NCBI RefSeq assembly: GCF_014192015.1
Contig: NZ_JACHXJ010000003.1
Span: 857,200 to 921,199 of the forward strand
Origin: Paenibacillus rhizosphaerae
Lineage (GTDB): Bacteria; Bacillota; Bacilli; Paenibacillales; Paenibacillaceae
DNA: 64,000 bases
Reading direction: 5' to 3'
Part shown: positions 44,447 through 53,142 of the stretch, in pieces
Layout of the letters: every line of letters begins with the position of its first letter
Position numbering within the stretch: position 1 is the first letter of the stretch
The notes under the pieces: model-generated
What the model was told of the DNA's origin: nothing
Databases searched by the model: none
What the model saw: only the letters and a program-made list of their open reading frames with translations
Position numbers and translations under genes: made by a program

Positions 44447-46516
44447 TCAGGATACCTTGAACGTATAGACCCCGCTGATGATGGTGAAGGTGTCCCCGTC
44501 TTTCAGCGGATACTCCTTATAGGGCACCATAGGCTCACCATGGAGCCTGGTTCCGTTGCGGGAGCCCAGATCCTTGATCAGGTATCCGCCGTCCTTGCTT
44601 CTGGCCAGCTCGACATGCGCGCGCGAAGTGCCCGTGGAGGCTTCAACGTACTGGGCAACCTCCTCCGACCTGCCGATCACGAAGTGCGGCAGCGTCAGCT
44701 CGATCCGTTCGGAGGGGTGCCCCTGCTCCCCTTCGCGAATCAAATAATAGCCGGGACTGCCGGAGCGATGGTTTTTCCTGCCGGCAGCGTCATTCACAGG
44801 CGCGGATAGAAGTACGGTTGCATGACTTTGTCCGGTGCCGAACATAACCGGTCCTTCTTCCGAACGGACATCGTATTCGGCGCTTCCAACCGATCCAGCA
44901 TGCTCGTTGGCCGCACGTTCAACCCTGGCTGCATGGTCTGCCTCAAGGTGGCTCCACAGACGCTGCCGGATGTCCGAATATTCTTCCCGGCCGGCTGAAG
45001 CTTTGGATTCTTCCCGTCTTCCCCTTCCTTCGCTTCCTTCTCGTCCTTCCAGTACGCCCCCCAACTCGCTCCCCAGTCCGCTCCCCCTATGGTTAGAGCC
45101 TACCGGCAAGAAGCTCGGCTCGCTTGTCCTTTGCCCCCTTCCCCTTAGCTCAATACCTGTTGAGGCTGCAAGTAAATCCTGCGAAAACTTCCACTTCCAA
45201 TCCGGCTCTGCGTCCTCTTTACCGTGATCGTCATCATCGCGATCCTTCCGTCTGCTGCCTTTACCGAACCAGCCGGTCAGCTGCTCCACCTGAAACCGCG
45301 GGGTTCTCTTTCGTGAAGGCGCATGGCGATCATCATCGTCGATTTCACCTGACCCGAAATCCGGGATTTCCCCTTCCACCGCTTGTTGCGCAGAGCGGCC
45401 CAGCTTAAGCTTTCCGGTCCACCCAAGCCAAGCCGCCGCACCAAGCAAAACCGTCAACAGGACACTGATCAGCAATGAGCTGGTCGTGGGTTTCGGCATA
45501 TAAATCATCCGCCAGACGACGGCGGCACACAATAGACAACCCAAAGCAATATAAACCTTTGCACCAGACTTTCCGTTTGCTTCCTGCTCATCGTTTGAAT
45601 CTAAGACATCATCACGATCCGGATTCCGGTTCCACTGGTCAAACGCCTCCTGAAGCCCGCCCAATCCCGGAACGGAGTCCCTATCGGGACCCCAGCGGTC
45701 TGCCTGGTTCAGCGGCATGGACCGCAGCCGTTTCCCCTCAGCTGACCTGGTATTTGTTCTGGCTGTATGAAAAGGGACCACGCTGCTCTCTGCAGAATCC
45801 TCTGCTTCTCTTGTTCCTTTTCCCGGCACACGACCGCCGCCTGGTAACCCTTGCCTGTCAGCCTCCTGAATATGATCTTGAAACCCTTCTAACGGCTGGT
45901 CGCCTCCCGAATGGCCGGCATATCCTTGTCCAACATCCTCCTCAGCGGTTAATAGCTCGATCAGGAGCTTTTTAAAGCCAGAGACCGAAAAGTCCTCGCC
46001 CCCGGTGAATTGAAGCAGTCTTTGAACACCGTTTCCCTTCAGCTCCTGTACCGTGGCCATCAGCCGCGTGACTAATTCCTTCAGTCGGATTCGCAGCGGC
46101 CTGTCCTGAAACGGCTCCTCCAGTGGAACATACGTAAAATAAAGCGTTCCCGAGTGCAGGGACCCGTCAACGAAGATGAAATCCTCGTCCAGCACATACT
46201 TATCCGGCTGCAGCATGTAAGACTTGCTGTCTTCCAGCGTCCCGGCCACCTGGCACAAAAGCCCGTAATAATCCGGCATGCTGAGCTTCTCTCCCCTGAG
46301 GATATGGGATAGCATCTTCTTGCCTGTAATGTCATACTGGAGCGTTACCCGGAGATCCATCTCCTTCAGGCGCAGCGGAAGAAATCTGGCGATCCGGGAG
46401 GCCGAAATCATAGATAATTCTATATTGTTTAATTCGTCGGGACTGTACCCTTCAGCAGGGCCAATGACCATAAAGGTTCCGTCATGATGAATAAAGTCAC
46501 GCGTCAGGGACTCCAA
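44447..46516 (-). CDS. FHA-domain membrane protein of the Tad locus
   Basis: 689 residues. An N-terminal DUF6382-like domain (about 1-200), a long polar linker, two membrane helices near 325-370 (YIALGCLLCAAVVWRMIY and SLLISVLLTVLLGAAAWLG), a second charged disordered linker rich in Arg, Glu and Gly, and a C-terminal FHA domain (VIGRSEEVAQYVEA, SRAHVEL, DLGSRNGTRLHG). FHA domains bind phosphothreonine, so pilus function may be tied to Ser/Thr kinase signalling (inference). TTG start at 46516 with GGAGGTG 9 bases upstream. Last gene of the Tad operon. Confidence 0.82.
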   Translation of the reverse strand: MESLTRDFIHHDGTFMVIGPAEGYSPDELNNIELSMISASRIARFLPLRLKEMDLRVTLQYDITGKKMLSHILRGEKLSMPDYYGLLCQVAGTLEDSKSYMLQPDKYVLDEDFIFVDGSLHSGTLYFTYVPLEEPFQDRPLRIRLKELVTRLMATVQELKGNGVQRLLQFTGGEDFSVSGFKKLLIELLTAEEDVGQGYAGHSGGDQPLEGFQDHIQEADRQGLPGGGRVPGKGTREAEDSAESSVVPFHTARTNTRSAEGKRLRSMPLNQADRWGPDRDSVPGLGGLQEAFDQWNRNPDRDDVLDSNDEQEANGKSGAKVYIALGCLLCAAVVWRMIYMPKPTTSSLLISVLLTVLLGAAAWLGWTGKLKLGRSAQQAVEGEIPDFGSGEIDDDDRHAPSRKRTPRFQVEQLTGWFGKGSRRKDRDDDDHGKEDAEPDWKWKFSQDLLAASTGIELRGRGQRTSEPSFLPVGSNHRGSGLGSELGGVLEGREGSEGRGRREESKASAGREEYSDIRQRLWSHLEADHAARVERAANEHAGSVGSAEYDVRSEEGPVMFGTGQSHATVLLSAPVNDAAGRKNHRSGSPGYYLIREGEQGHPSERIELTLPHFVIGRSEEVAQYVEASTGTSRAHVELARSKDGGYLIKDLGSRNGTRLHGEPMVPYKEYPLKDGDTFTIISGVYTFKVS

Positions 46517-46573
46517 AACGATGTTCACCTCCAAAAACATCTCTAGGAACTTATCTTTTCGTAAACTTGAGGA

Positions 46574-47080
46574 TCAGAAATACATGCACACGCATATAAA
46601 GCCAGGCAGCACGGCAAGCATAAACGGAAAATGAAGCTGCTCTTGCCGGTTCCCCCTCAAGCTGGTCAGACTCCTTAATACAAAAAATCCGGAAAGGCTA
46701 CCGACAGCCTGGCGCAGCCTCTTCATTGCGTCCCTTCTCCACAAGGAGATCAAGAGCCCGATGATTCCCGCAAAGATGACCGAATAGACCACGCACTGAA
46801 CCGCAAACAGAACGCCCATCCAGGCGCCGATCCCGGCAAACAGCTTCACATCTCCCGCTCCGACTGCCCCCATCCAGTACATGACGAGCAAAATCAGGAA
46901 TCCGGCGGCCATCCCTTTCCCTGCAAACGCGAGCCCGGACCAGCCGTTCCAAATTCCGTGGAAGGTTATCCCCGCGATGATTGCGCTGAAATTAAGCTTA
47001 TTCGGAATCTTCATCGTCCGGATGTCGGTCACAAAAGCAGCGGCAATCAGCACTGCACATCCAAATATGGCTGGATTCAC
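46574..47080 (-). CDS. tadV: A24 prepilin peptidase (TadV/CpaA)
   Basis: 168-residue membrane aspartic peptidase. The two catalytic aspartates are D19 (VTDIRTMKIPN) and D77 in the GxGD motif (GAGDVKLF). The short form without the methyltransferase domain is typical of Tad systems. It should process the Flp pilin and the TadE-like proteins of this operon. Confidence 0.92.
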   Translation of the reverse strand: MNPAIFGCAVLIAAAFVTDIRTMKIPNKLNFSAIIAGITFHGIWNGWSGLAFAGKGMAAGFLILLVMYWMGAVGAGDVKLFAGIGAWMGVLFAVQCVVYSVIFAGIIGLLISLWRRDAMKRLRQAVGSLSGFFVLRSLTSLRGNRQEQLHFPFMLAVLPGFICVCMYF

Positions 47081-47142
47081 GGTACAACTTCCCCCTTTCC
47101 CCTTCTTTTTATTGAAGTTAATACATCCCCCGCGGTTCTGAG

Positions 47143-48174
47143 CTATCCCTTTACGACGGTAAACATGACTTCCAGCCGCTGGCCGTCCGAAGTCGTGATG
47201 ACGAAGGGCCAGGTCCCGGGTGTCGTATTAGGTCCGACCCACCATTCCCACTCGATGGTTCCGTCCGCGTCAGCCTGCTTTTCTCCCAAGTATTTGGCGG
47301 TGCTTTGACCGCTTTTATAAAACACGGATAAATTCGCCGATCCGTTTGGAGCGATCTTGGCACGAACCTTGGCCTTTTTGCCGACATATGCGGGATCCGG
47401 TTTGGATAAAATGCTGATGGTATTGTGTCCCTCACCATCCCCTTCACCTTCTCCGGAGCCTTCTTCATCGGTCGCGCCGATCCACAGGCGTTCTTGCGCT
47501 TTGGCCTGGATCACAATCTTCCTATTGATAAAAGGGACCTTCATTGGCAGCTCATAGCTCAGTTCAATGCCAAAGTACGGATCCGTCCTTTTCTTGAGGT
47601 CAGGGATTTGAATATTGGAAACATGAATTCGCTCGTAGCTTAGAAAATGGCTTTGCATCTGTGGCTTCAATATCGGTTTGACCACCGGATCGAGCACCGC
47701 CTCTGCCGTCTGATTTTTTAAATTCTGGAGCGGGGCTTCAGCCCGCCCCACTGCCTCATTCGTCCATTCCTTCAGGGGAGACGGGAGAGCCCCCGTATAT
47801 TGGGAAGCCCATTCGCTCAGCGACAGCTCGGGAACAGACCAGCTCCCGGAGTCACGCTCCTTGGATTCGTCTCCCGTCCCTGCGGATGCTTCCGGCTGAA
47901 TGGCTAAAGCCACCGGATATATATGGGAAGATACCAGCTTGACGGTATCCGAAGCGGTGCTCTGCAGCGCCGTAGAAATGAGTGTCATCTGAACGATATA
48001 AATCAGAAAAATGACGAAGAACAAAAAAACAGGCAGCACCAATGAGGCTTCCAGGACGATGCCGCCCAGCTCCCGCTTCTCCAGCTTCGGAAACGCCTTG
48101 GCGATAACAGAAGCTTTCCCCCAATTCATGCGGTGCAGCCGATCAATAAGCAAAATCCGCCTTTTTCGTAACAT
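47143..48174 (-). CDS. TadE-like pseudopilin with long C-terminal domain
   Basis: 343 residues. N-terminal polar region, then a prepilin-like signature G37|G-I-V-L-E42 followed by a hydrophobic helix (ASLVLPVFLFFVIFLIYIVQ). The extracellular part of about 280 residues includes a helical domain and a C-terminal beta-sandwich (AYVGKKAKVRAKIAPNG to TVVKG) that resembles a carboxypeptidase- or bacterial-Ig-like module. Unusually large for TadE. ATG at 48174 lies inside the end of the previous gene, with AAGGAAA 8 bases upstream. Confidence 0.78.
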   Translation of the reverse strand: MLRKRRILLIDRLHRMNWGKASVIAKAFPKLEKRELGGIVLEASLVLPVFLFFVIFLIYIVQMTLISTALQSTASDTVKLVSSHIYPVALAIQPEASAGTGDESKERDSGSWSVPELSLSEWASQYTGALPSPLKEWTNEAVGRAEAPLQNLKNQTAEAVLDPVVKPILKPQMQSHFLSYERIHVSNIQIPDLKKRTDPYFGIELSYELPMKVPFINRKIVIQAKAQERLWIGATDEEGSGEGEGDGEGHNTISILSKPDPAYVGKKAKVRAKIAPNGSANLSVFYKSGQSTAKYLGEKQADADGTIEWEWWVGPNTTPGTWPFVITTSDGQRLEVMFTVVKG

Positions 48175-50377
48175 AGTAACGGTTTCCTTCCACATTATCC
48201 GGACTGCCTCCGGCATAACCCGCCATTTTGATCACGCCGGGCAGGAACCACAGGCTCATTCCGATCCGGACTTCGCCAGACGTATACGTGGCGCGTTCTG
48301 CGGGATTAATTCCCGTATTCAGACGAATCAGAGCCAGCATTCTGGACATTTTCTTCTCATTGTCGCTGTGGATCAGCAGAAACAATCTCAAGTAGTCGCG
48401 GTAAGTCATTTGAAGCTTGACGTAGCTGGACAGCTCTACGGATCCATCTTTGCAGAGCTTCACCATGTCTGCCATAGCCATCTCTACTCCGTACAGCAGA
48501 GCTGCTGCGAGCACGAGCAGCGGATTTCCCAGTTTGCTGTTCTTCACCAGCCCCTCCATGGTCCGAACCGCCAGCCGTGCCGCAAAAATTTCGGCATAGG
48601 CCGCTGACACATTGCCCACCGGGTTATGGAGGCCGTACACGATATACTCCAGCTCTTGATGGTTAACGCTCATCTCATCGGCAACCGCATCCCCAAGCCG
48701 GCTTCCCGGGCTTGCCGCCGCCTCTTTCAGCAGTCCAAGATCAAAATGGGTAAAATACAGCGCTGCATATTCATTCTGGAACAGCTCATCCTTGATGCCC
48801 GACACCATCCCCGCCATGGATCCATACACTGAGTCCGTCTGCTTCATGGCCGATTTGCCCGCATCATAGGGGTCATGGTCCAGATCGGTCCCTTTATACT
48901 CGCTGCCTGGGTCTTTCTTATTAAAGGTCAAGCTATCGTCGTAATACTGCTGAAGCTCCTGGTATTCCTCCTTGTGCTGCTTCACTTTCTGGTCCAGCTT
49001 ATTAATGCTTTCCAAAATGCCTGCCGCTTCGGACAGCTTGGCCTTACTCTGTTTCTCTTTTTCTTTCCTTTCCTTGTCGGATTCCCGATGCTCCTGCAGC
49101 TGACCCGCCACCCGGTCAAGCTTATTCCCGCTGCCTGAAAGAGCGTAATCCTGGGCATAACGGTCAGCGGCGCGTACTCCCTGGATCACCTCATTTTTCA
49201 TGCGCCCACTGCTTCCTTGAACACCGGAAGACTCGGCAAGGGAAGATAAAAGGGTGGATAATCGGTTGTTAACGGCACTGTAATCTTGTTTTTGGGTCTC
49301 AATTACATCATTCAATTCCTGAAGCAGACGGTCGGACAGAAGCAGTTGGTCTATGCCGTCCCGGATGCCATGAATCGCCGCTGGATCGCTTCCGGACGCT
49401 TCCGGTGCCGCACCCGGAATCACGGCGCTCCCAACTTGATCGTAACCTTCGGTCCCGCCGCGCTCCCCGGCTTCTGCAATCACTTCCTCCATCTTATCGT
49501 TGATGCTTCGGGCCTCCTCCCAATACTCCCGGGCATTCTGGAGTTCCTTCGCGTGGCTCTTGGCCGCCGAGGACTGGATGCCCTGCAGGCGGGAGACGAC
49601 CTTTCCTGAGCTGCGGTTATACTCCCGGATTTCCGAGCTGTACTGCTCCTCTTCGTCTTCACCGCGGTTAGCATCCTCATTGACCTTCTCCACGTAATCC
49701 TCATATTGTGAGGCGATATCGGCCGCGGTGACCACTTCCGAAGAACCGAGCAATTGGTCCGGTATCGCCCCTCCGGCAGGGCTCATGATCATATCCGGAG
49801 CATCCTTCAGGCTTTGACCGGCCTTCCTCTGGGACGCCAGCATCTGATCGAGGGCCTCCTCACGCTTGTCATACAGCTTCTGCAGCTTGCTCAGCACATC
49901 CACCGTATCCGAAGCTTCCTTCATGGATTCGGACAGCGGCTTGAATCGGCTGACGAGCTCCAGAGAAAAGTCGATGGGCGCTTTATACTTCATCTCCTCG
50001 CTGACTTCCCTATTAAAAATGTCATACTCCCCCAGCATCCGTTCCATCTTGAGCGATGAGGTGTCCAGCTGAAGCGGAAGCAGATCAAACCGATCGCTGC
50101 GGTCACCCTTGTCCATCATGCTGTTAAGCACGCCTGCCATAATCTGATCGCCGCTCGTGGTGCCGTATGCAAAGAGTCCGTACCTTTCCTGCAGTTCAGG
50201 GTCGTACGACGACATGACCGACCGGACAGCCGCGCGGACCAACCGCTCGCTCTGCGCTTTCATCGCCGCAATCCGGGCGTAATCGATAAATAGCGCGACA
50301 AACGCAAAAATCAATGCCAAAACTCCAATAAGAAAGATGGATACCGAACCACTTTCCGAGCGTCTCATGCCGAACAC
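48143..50377 (-). CDS. TadG-like protein (DUF5702)
   Basis: 744 residues. N-terminal hydrophobic helix (VSIFLIGVLALIFAFVALFI) after RRSESGS, then a very long Glu/Lys/Gln-rich extracellular part predicted to form coiled coils, closing with a helical domain ending in GSPDNVEGNRYYVTKKADFAY. This fits the TadG/DUF5702 proteins that replace the classical TadG in Firmicutes. It lacks the +5 glutamate of the other pseudopilins. GTG at 50377 is chosen since AGGAGG is 8 bases upstream. Confidence 0.8.
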   Translation of the reverse strand: MFGMRRSESGSVSIFLIGVLALIFAFVALFIDYARIAAMKAQSERLVRAAVRSVMSSYDPELQERYGLFAYGTTSGDQIMAGVLNSMMDKGDRSDRFDLLPLQLDTSSLKMERMLGEYDIFNREVSEEMKYKAPIDFSLELVSRFKPLSESMKEASDTVDVLSKLQKLYDKREEALDQMLASQRKAGQSLKDAPDMIMSPAGGAIPDQLLGSSEVVTAADIASQYEDYVEKVNEDANRGEDEEEQYSSEIREYNRSSGKVVSRLQGIQSSAAKSHAKELQNAREYWEEARSINDKMEEVIAEAGERGGTEGYDQVGSAVIPGAAPEASGSDPAAIHGIRDGIDQLLLSDRLLQELNDVIETQKQDYSAVNNRLSTLLSSLAESSGVQGSSGRMKNEVIQGVRAADRYAQDYALSGSGNKLDRVAGQLQEHRESDKERKEKEKQSKAKLSEAAGILESINKLDQKVKQHKEEYQELQQYYDDSLTFNKKDPGSEYKGTDLDHDPYDAGKSAMKQTDSVYGSMAGMVSGIKDELFQNEYAALYFTHFDLGLLKEAAASPGSRLGDAVADEMSVNHQELEYIVYGLHNPVGNVSAAYAEIFAARLAVRTMEGLVKNSKLGNPLLVLAAALLYGVEMAMADMVKLCKDGSVELSSYVKLQMTYRDYLRLFLLIHSDNEKKMSRMLALIRLNTGINPAERATYTSGEVRIGMSLWFLPGVIKMAGYAGGSPDNVEGNRYYVTKKADFAY

Positions 50378-50400
50378 CCGCAATTCCTCCTTTTCGGGTC

Positions 50401-51090
50401 CTACGGCTGGCTTCCGGAAGCTTGGAGCTGCTGCAGCACCCCAGCCGCGCTGCCTCGATCCATCCCTTCGCCAGCATCATGCTTCTTGAACTTCGAGCCG
50501 TAGTATCTCATCAGATGGATGCTGCGGATAAATTCTACCGGATCCACGACTAATGAGCTGCCGGAGGTTTGAAGCTCGTTCCCTCCGCCGTCCAGCATGG
50601 CATCGAGCGGCCGAAGGGAGATCATTTGGTGCAGGCTGGCGGTCACCTTCCGTTGCAGCAGAGCATTCTGATAAGTCATATCCCCCTGCATGCCTGCCGG
50701 AATAGCCGAGCCGGTTTTGCTCAGCTTGATCGACGTCAGTGCTCCTTGCGCGGAAGATGTACTTGGAACGAGTACCGTCTGCGAGTTTTCGGCCCCTGCC
50801 CACCCAAATAACGCACCAAGCCATTGATCATCTGTCAATCGCCAATACAGCGGATCGTATTGATTGACCGGCACCGAGCCGTCCAGCGCTTCTTTATGGC
50901 TGTTATCCCAGCTGTAGGCCGTACGCTCCGCGGCTGCGGACGCCGCTTGATGCAGCATGCTCTGCTGATAGATATACAGGGACAGAAACAGCAGAATCAT
51001 CGTCGTGAACAGAACAACCGGCATGACGAGGGAGGCTTCCAGTGTAAAGCTTCCCTCGCATTCTTTTAACCTAGCTCGTAAATTCTTCAC
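50401..51090 (-). CDS. TadE-like minor pilin
   Basis: 229 residues. Processing signature G13|S-F-T-L-E18, then the hydrophobic helix ASLVMPVVLFTTMILLFLSL and an extracellular domain. Glutamate at +5 and the LEASLVMP core are diagnostic of TadE. Start is GTG, overlapping the Flp gene by 20 bases with only a weak ribosome site, so translation is probably coupled. Confidence 0.86.
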   Translation of the reverse strand: MKNLRARLKECEGSFTLEASLVMPVVLFTTMILLFLSLYIYQQSMLHQAASAAAERTAYSWDNSHKEALDGSVPVNQYDPLYWRLTDDQWLGALFGWAGAENSQTVLVPSTSSAQGALTSIKLSKTGSAIPAGMQGDMTYQNALLQRKVTASLHQMISLRPLDAMLDGGGNELQTSGSSLVVDPVEFIRSIHLMRYYGSKFKKHDAGEGMDRGSAAGVLQQLQASGSQP

Positions 51091-51259
51091 TTTTCTTGTT
51101 AACGTTAGCCAGCAGCTTGTTGATCAGCTCCATAATTTGTTTCTTAAATAGAAGCGCTATAATGAGGATTACGACGATAATCAGCAGCATTTCGAGCGTT
51201 CCCAGCCCCTCCTCATCTTTCCATAATTTCATGCCACTTCGTCTTATCATTGTCAGCAT
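51071..51259 (-). CDS. flp: Flp-type pilin
   Basis: 62-residue prepilin with basic leader, cleavage motif G18|L-G-T-L-E23 and the hydrophobic helix MLLIIVVILIIALLF followed by a short charged tail. This is the Flp1-type major subunit of Tad pili, found in the expected place beside TadC and TadE. AGGAGGGG lies just before the ATG. Confidence 0.88.
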   Translation of the reverse strand: MLTMIRRSGMKLWKDEEGLGTLEMLLIIVVILIIALLFKKQIMELINKLLANVNKKSEEFTS

Positions 51260-51270
51260 TTATACCCCTC

Positions 51271-52143
51271 CTACATGTTCATCATCATAAAAGCCGGTGT
51301 GCCCACCAGCACAATCACGATCATAAAAATGACCATCATTGGAAAAACGAGCTTTGACGAAGCCTGCTCTCCCCGTGTCCGGGTAATGGCCTTGCGCTTC
51401 TCCCATAATCCCCGGGACAAGTCGTTCAGAGCCATGGCAAAGTCACTGCCCCCTCGCCGCAAATTTAGAAGTACGGCCGTCGTAAACGCAGACACCTCCT
51501 GCACGGCACAGCGTTTGCTAAAGTTTTCAAACGACTGCTGAAAGGAATATCCGCCTTCCAGATCACCGATCATCCGGATTAGTTCCTTATAAAGCGGATG
51601 ATCCCTTTGGGAATCCTTCTGACGTGCGCACCGCGTGATGGCCTTCTGTACCGTCTCGCCGGCTCCGACGAGCAGGACGATCTTGTTCAGCAGCTCGGCC
51701 AGCTCGATCGTAATATCTTGGTCCCGTTTATCGACCTTTGTGTGCAGGTCCTTAATGATAGCGGCTGGCAAAAGGATGGCCAGCAGTCCTCCAATAACAA
51801 GCCCCGTGTTTCCCCCGGCGGCAAGCGTCAGCAGGCAGCCCAGCATCAGCACTAGCCAGCTGTAACACAGCATCTCTCCGGCATACAGGAGCGTCATCTC
51901 CACGCTGTGCCGCTGCCCATAAATCTTCTGGATCGAGCGCTGGAGCCTGAAGAAGAAGAGCGGAAAACGCGCAGTCAGCTTGTACCGGTCGATGATGCAC
52001 AGCATGGGCCGCATCAAGGCTCTCAGCCGGATCCCTTCCATCGGCAATGTCATCAACCGCTTATACTTGTCGCCGCAGTGCTGGTTCTGCACCACCCAAC
52101 CTCCCGCCAGCAGAGCCAGCATCACGGCAGCCAATAACTTCAT
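51271..52143 (-). CDS. tadC: Tad inner-membrane protein TadC (type II secretion F domain)
   Basis: 290 residues with hydrophobic helices near the N-terminus, middle and C-terminus and the T2SSF domain (ELLNKIVLLVGAGETVQKAI, GYSFQQSFENFSKRCAVQEV). It forms the platform with TadB. GGGGTG lies before the ATG. Confidence 0.9.
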   Translation of the reverse strand: MKLLAAVMLALLAGGWVVQNQHCGDKYKRLMTLPMEGIRLRALMRPMLCIIDRYKLTARFPLFFFRLQRSIQKIYGQRHSVEMTLLYAGEMLCYSWLVLMLGCLLTLAAGGNTGLVIGGLLAILLPAAIIKDLHTKVDKRDQDITIELAELLNKIVLLVGAGETVQKAITRCARQKDSQRDHPLYKELIRMIGDLEGGYSFQQSFENFSKRCAVQEVSAFTTAVLLNLRRGGSDFAMALNDLSRGLWEKRKAITRTRGEQASSKLVFPMMVIFMIVIVLVGTPAFMMMNM

Positions 52144-52156
52144 GACTTCACCCCGT

Positions 52157-53029
52157 TCACACCTTGATATTCATCATTTTCATAATCCATACCAGGCAGC
52201 CGGCCAGACCCGCCAACGCAGCTGTCGAGATCAAGATGCCCATCCCCGTGTACAGCGGCTTCATATAGTCTCCGGCCGTAAAATTCATAAACATCAGCAT
52301 CAGGACGGGCGCAGCCAACAGCGCTCTGGATTCAAATTTCTTCTGGGCAATCATGACCGAGATCTCCTGTTTGATATCCAGCTTCTCGCCAATCACAGTT
52401 GAGGTGTGCCGGACAACCTCGACAAGGTCCCCGCCCGTGCGTTTACACGTCGTAAACACATCCGCAAAATTCGTAATATCCTCCATTGCCGCACGGCGGC
52501 TGAAGTCATTCAGCGCATCTTCGACCGGTTCGCCGTATTCCATCCGTGCGCAGATAATGCCCAGCTCGGTAATCAGGTCATTCTCCGCATCCGGGTCGAG
52601 CATTCGCAGGTCCTGAATGGCCTCCCTAAATCCGTTCTCTACCGATTTGCCCGCAGACAGGGAGGAGGAAAGCGAATACAGCGCCTGCTTAAAATGAAGA
52701 TTCATCGCGGTCCTCCGGCGCTCCAGAAGATGAGCCCTCCAAAACCGTGGAACGATCAACCCGCCGGATGCCATGATGATAGCTATAAGCCAATGATGAT
52801 AGAACAAATAGCCGATTCCGAAGCAGAACAAGCCCCCAATAGCAATGCATGCCGTACGCTGGAACCCGTTCAGATCATAAGTCCGGTAATCCGGAAGCTT
52901 CTTTCCCATGCCCTCTGGAGGGGAGGAGCCGTTCATGCTCCGTCTCATGAGGACCCCGCCTGATTTGGTGGGAGCACCGGCCTCCCGCCGCTTTCCCTTG
53001 CTCTCGGCCCCCTGCTGTTCACGTAACAT
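52157..53029 (-). CDS. tadB: Tad inner-membrane protein TadB (type II secretion F domain)
   Basis: 290 residues with the GspF-type fold: LYSLSSSLSAGKSVENGFREA and FADVFTTCKRTGGDLVEVV. A basic disordered N-terminus precedes the first membrane helices. ATG at 53029 has GGGAGG 8 bases upstream; a TTG ten codons earlier has none. Forms the pilus assembly platform with TadC. Confidence 0.9.
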   Translation of the reverse strand: MLREQQGAESKGKRREAGAPTKSGGVLMRRSMNGSSPPEGMGKKLPDYRTYDLNGFQRTACIAIGGLFCFGIGYLFYHHWLIAIIMASGGLIVPRFWRAHLLERRRTAMNLHFKQALYSLSSSLSAGKSVENGFREAIQDLRMLDPDAENDLITELGIICARMEYGEPVEDALNDFSRRAAMEDITNFADVFTTCKRTGGDLVEVVRHTSTVIGEKLDIKQEISVMIAQKKFESRALLAAPVLMLMFMNFTAGDYMKPLYTGMGILISTAALAGLAGCLVWIMKMMNIKV

Positions 53030-53142
53030 CGCTTTTACCTCCCTGGTGAGACTACTCAACTAATCATTCAGGCTTATTTTTTTGATGCTGAGACAAGCAG
53101 CTGGCGACCCTAAAATGTTCATAACCTGAGACTAAATCTGCC

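Noticed and set aside
48143-50377. Coiled-coil gene as an SMC- or phage-tail-like protein
   Set aside because: N-terminal anchor, position among tad genes and the DUF5702-like end fit a TadG substitute better.
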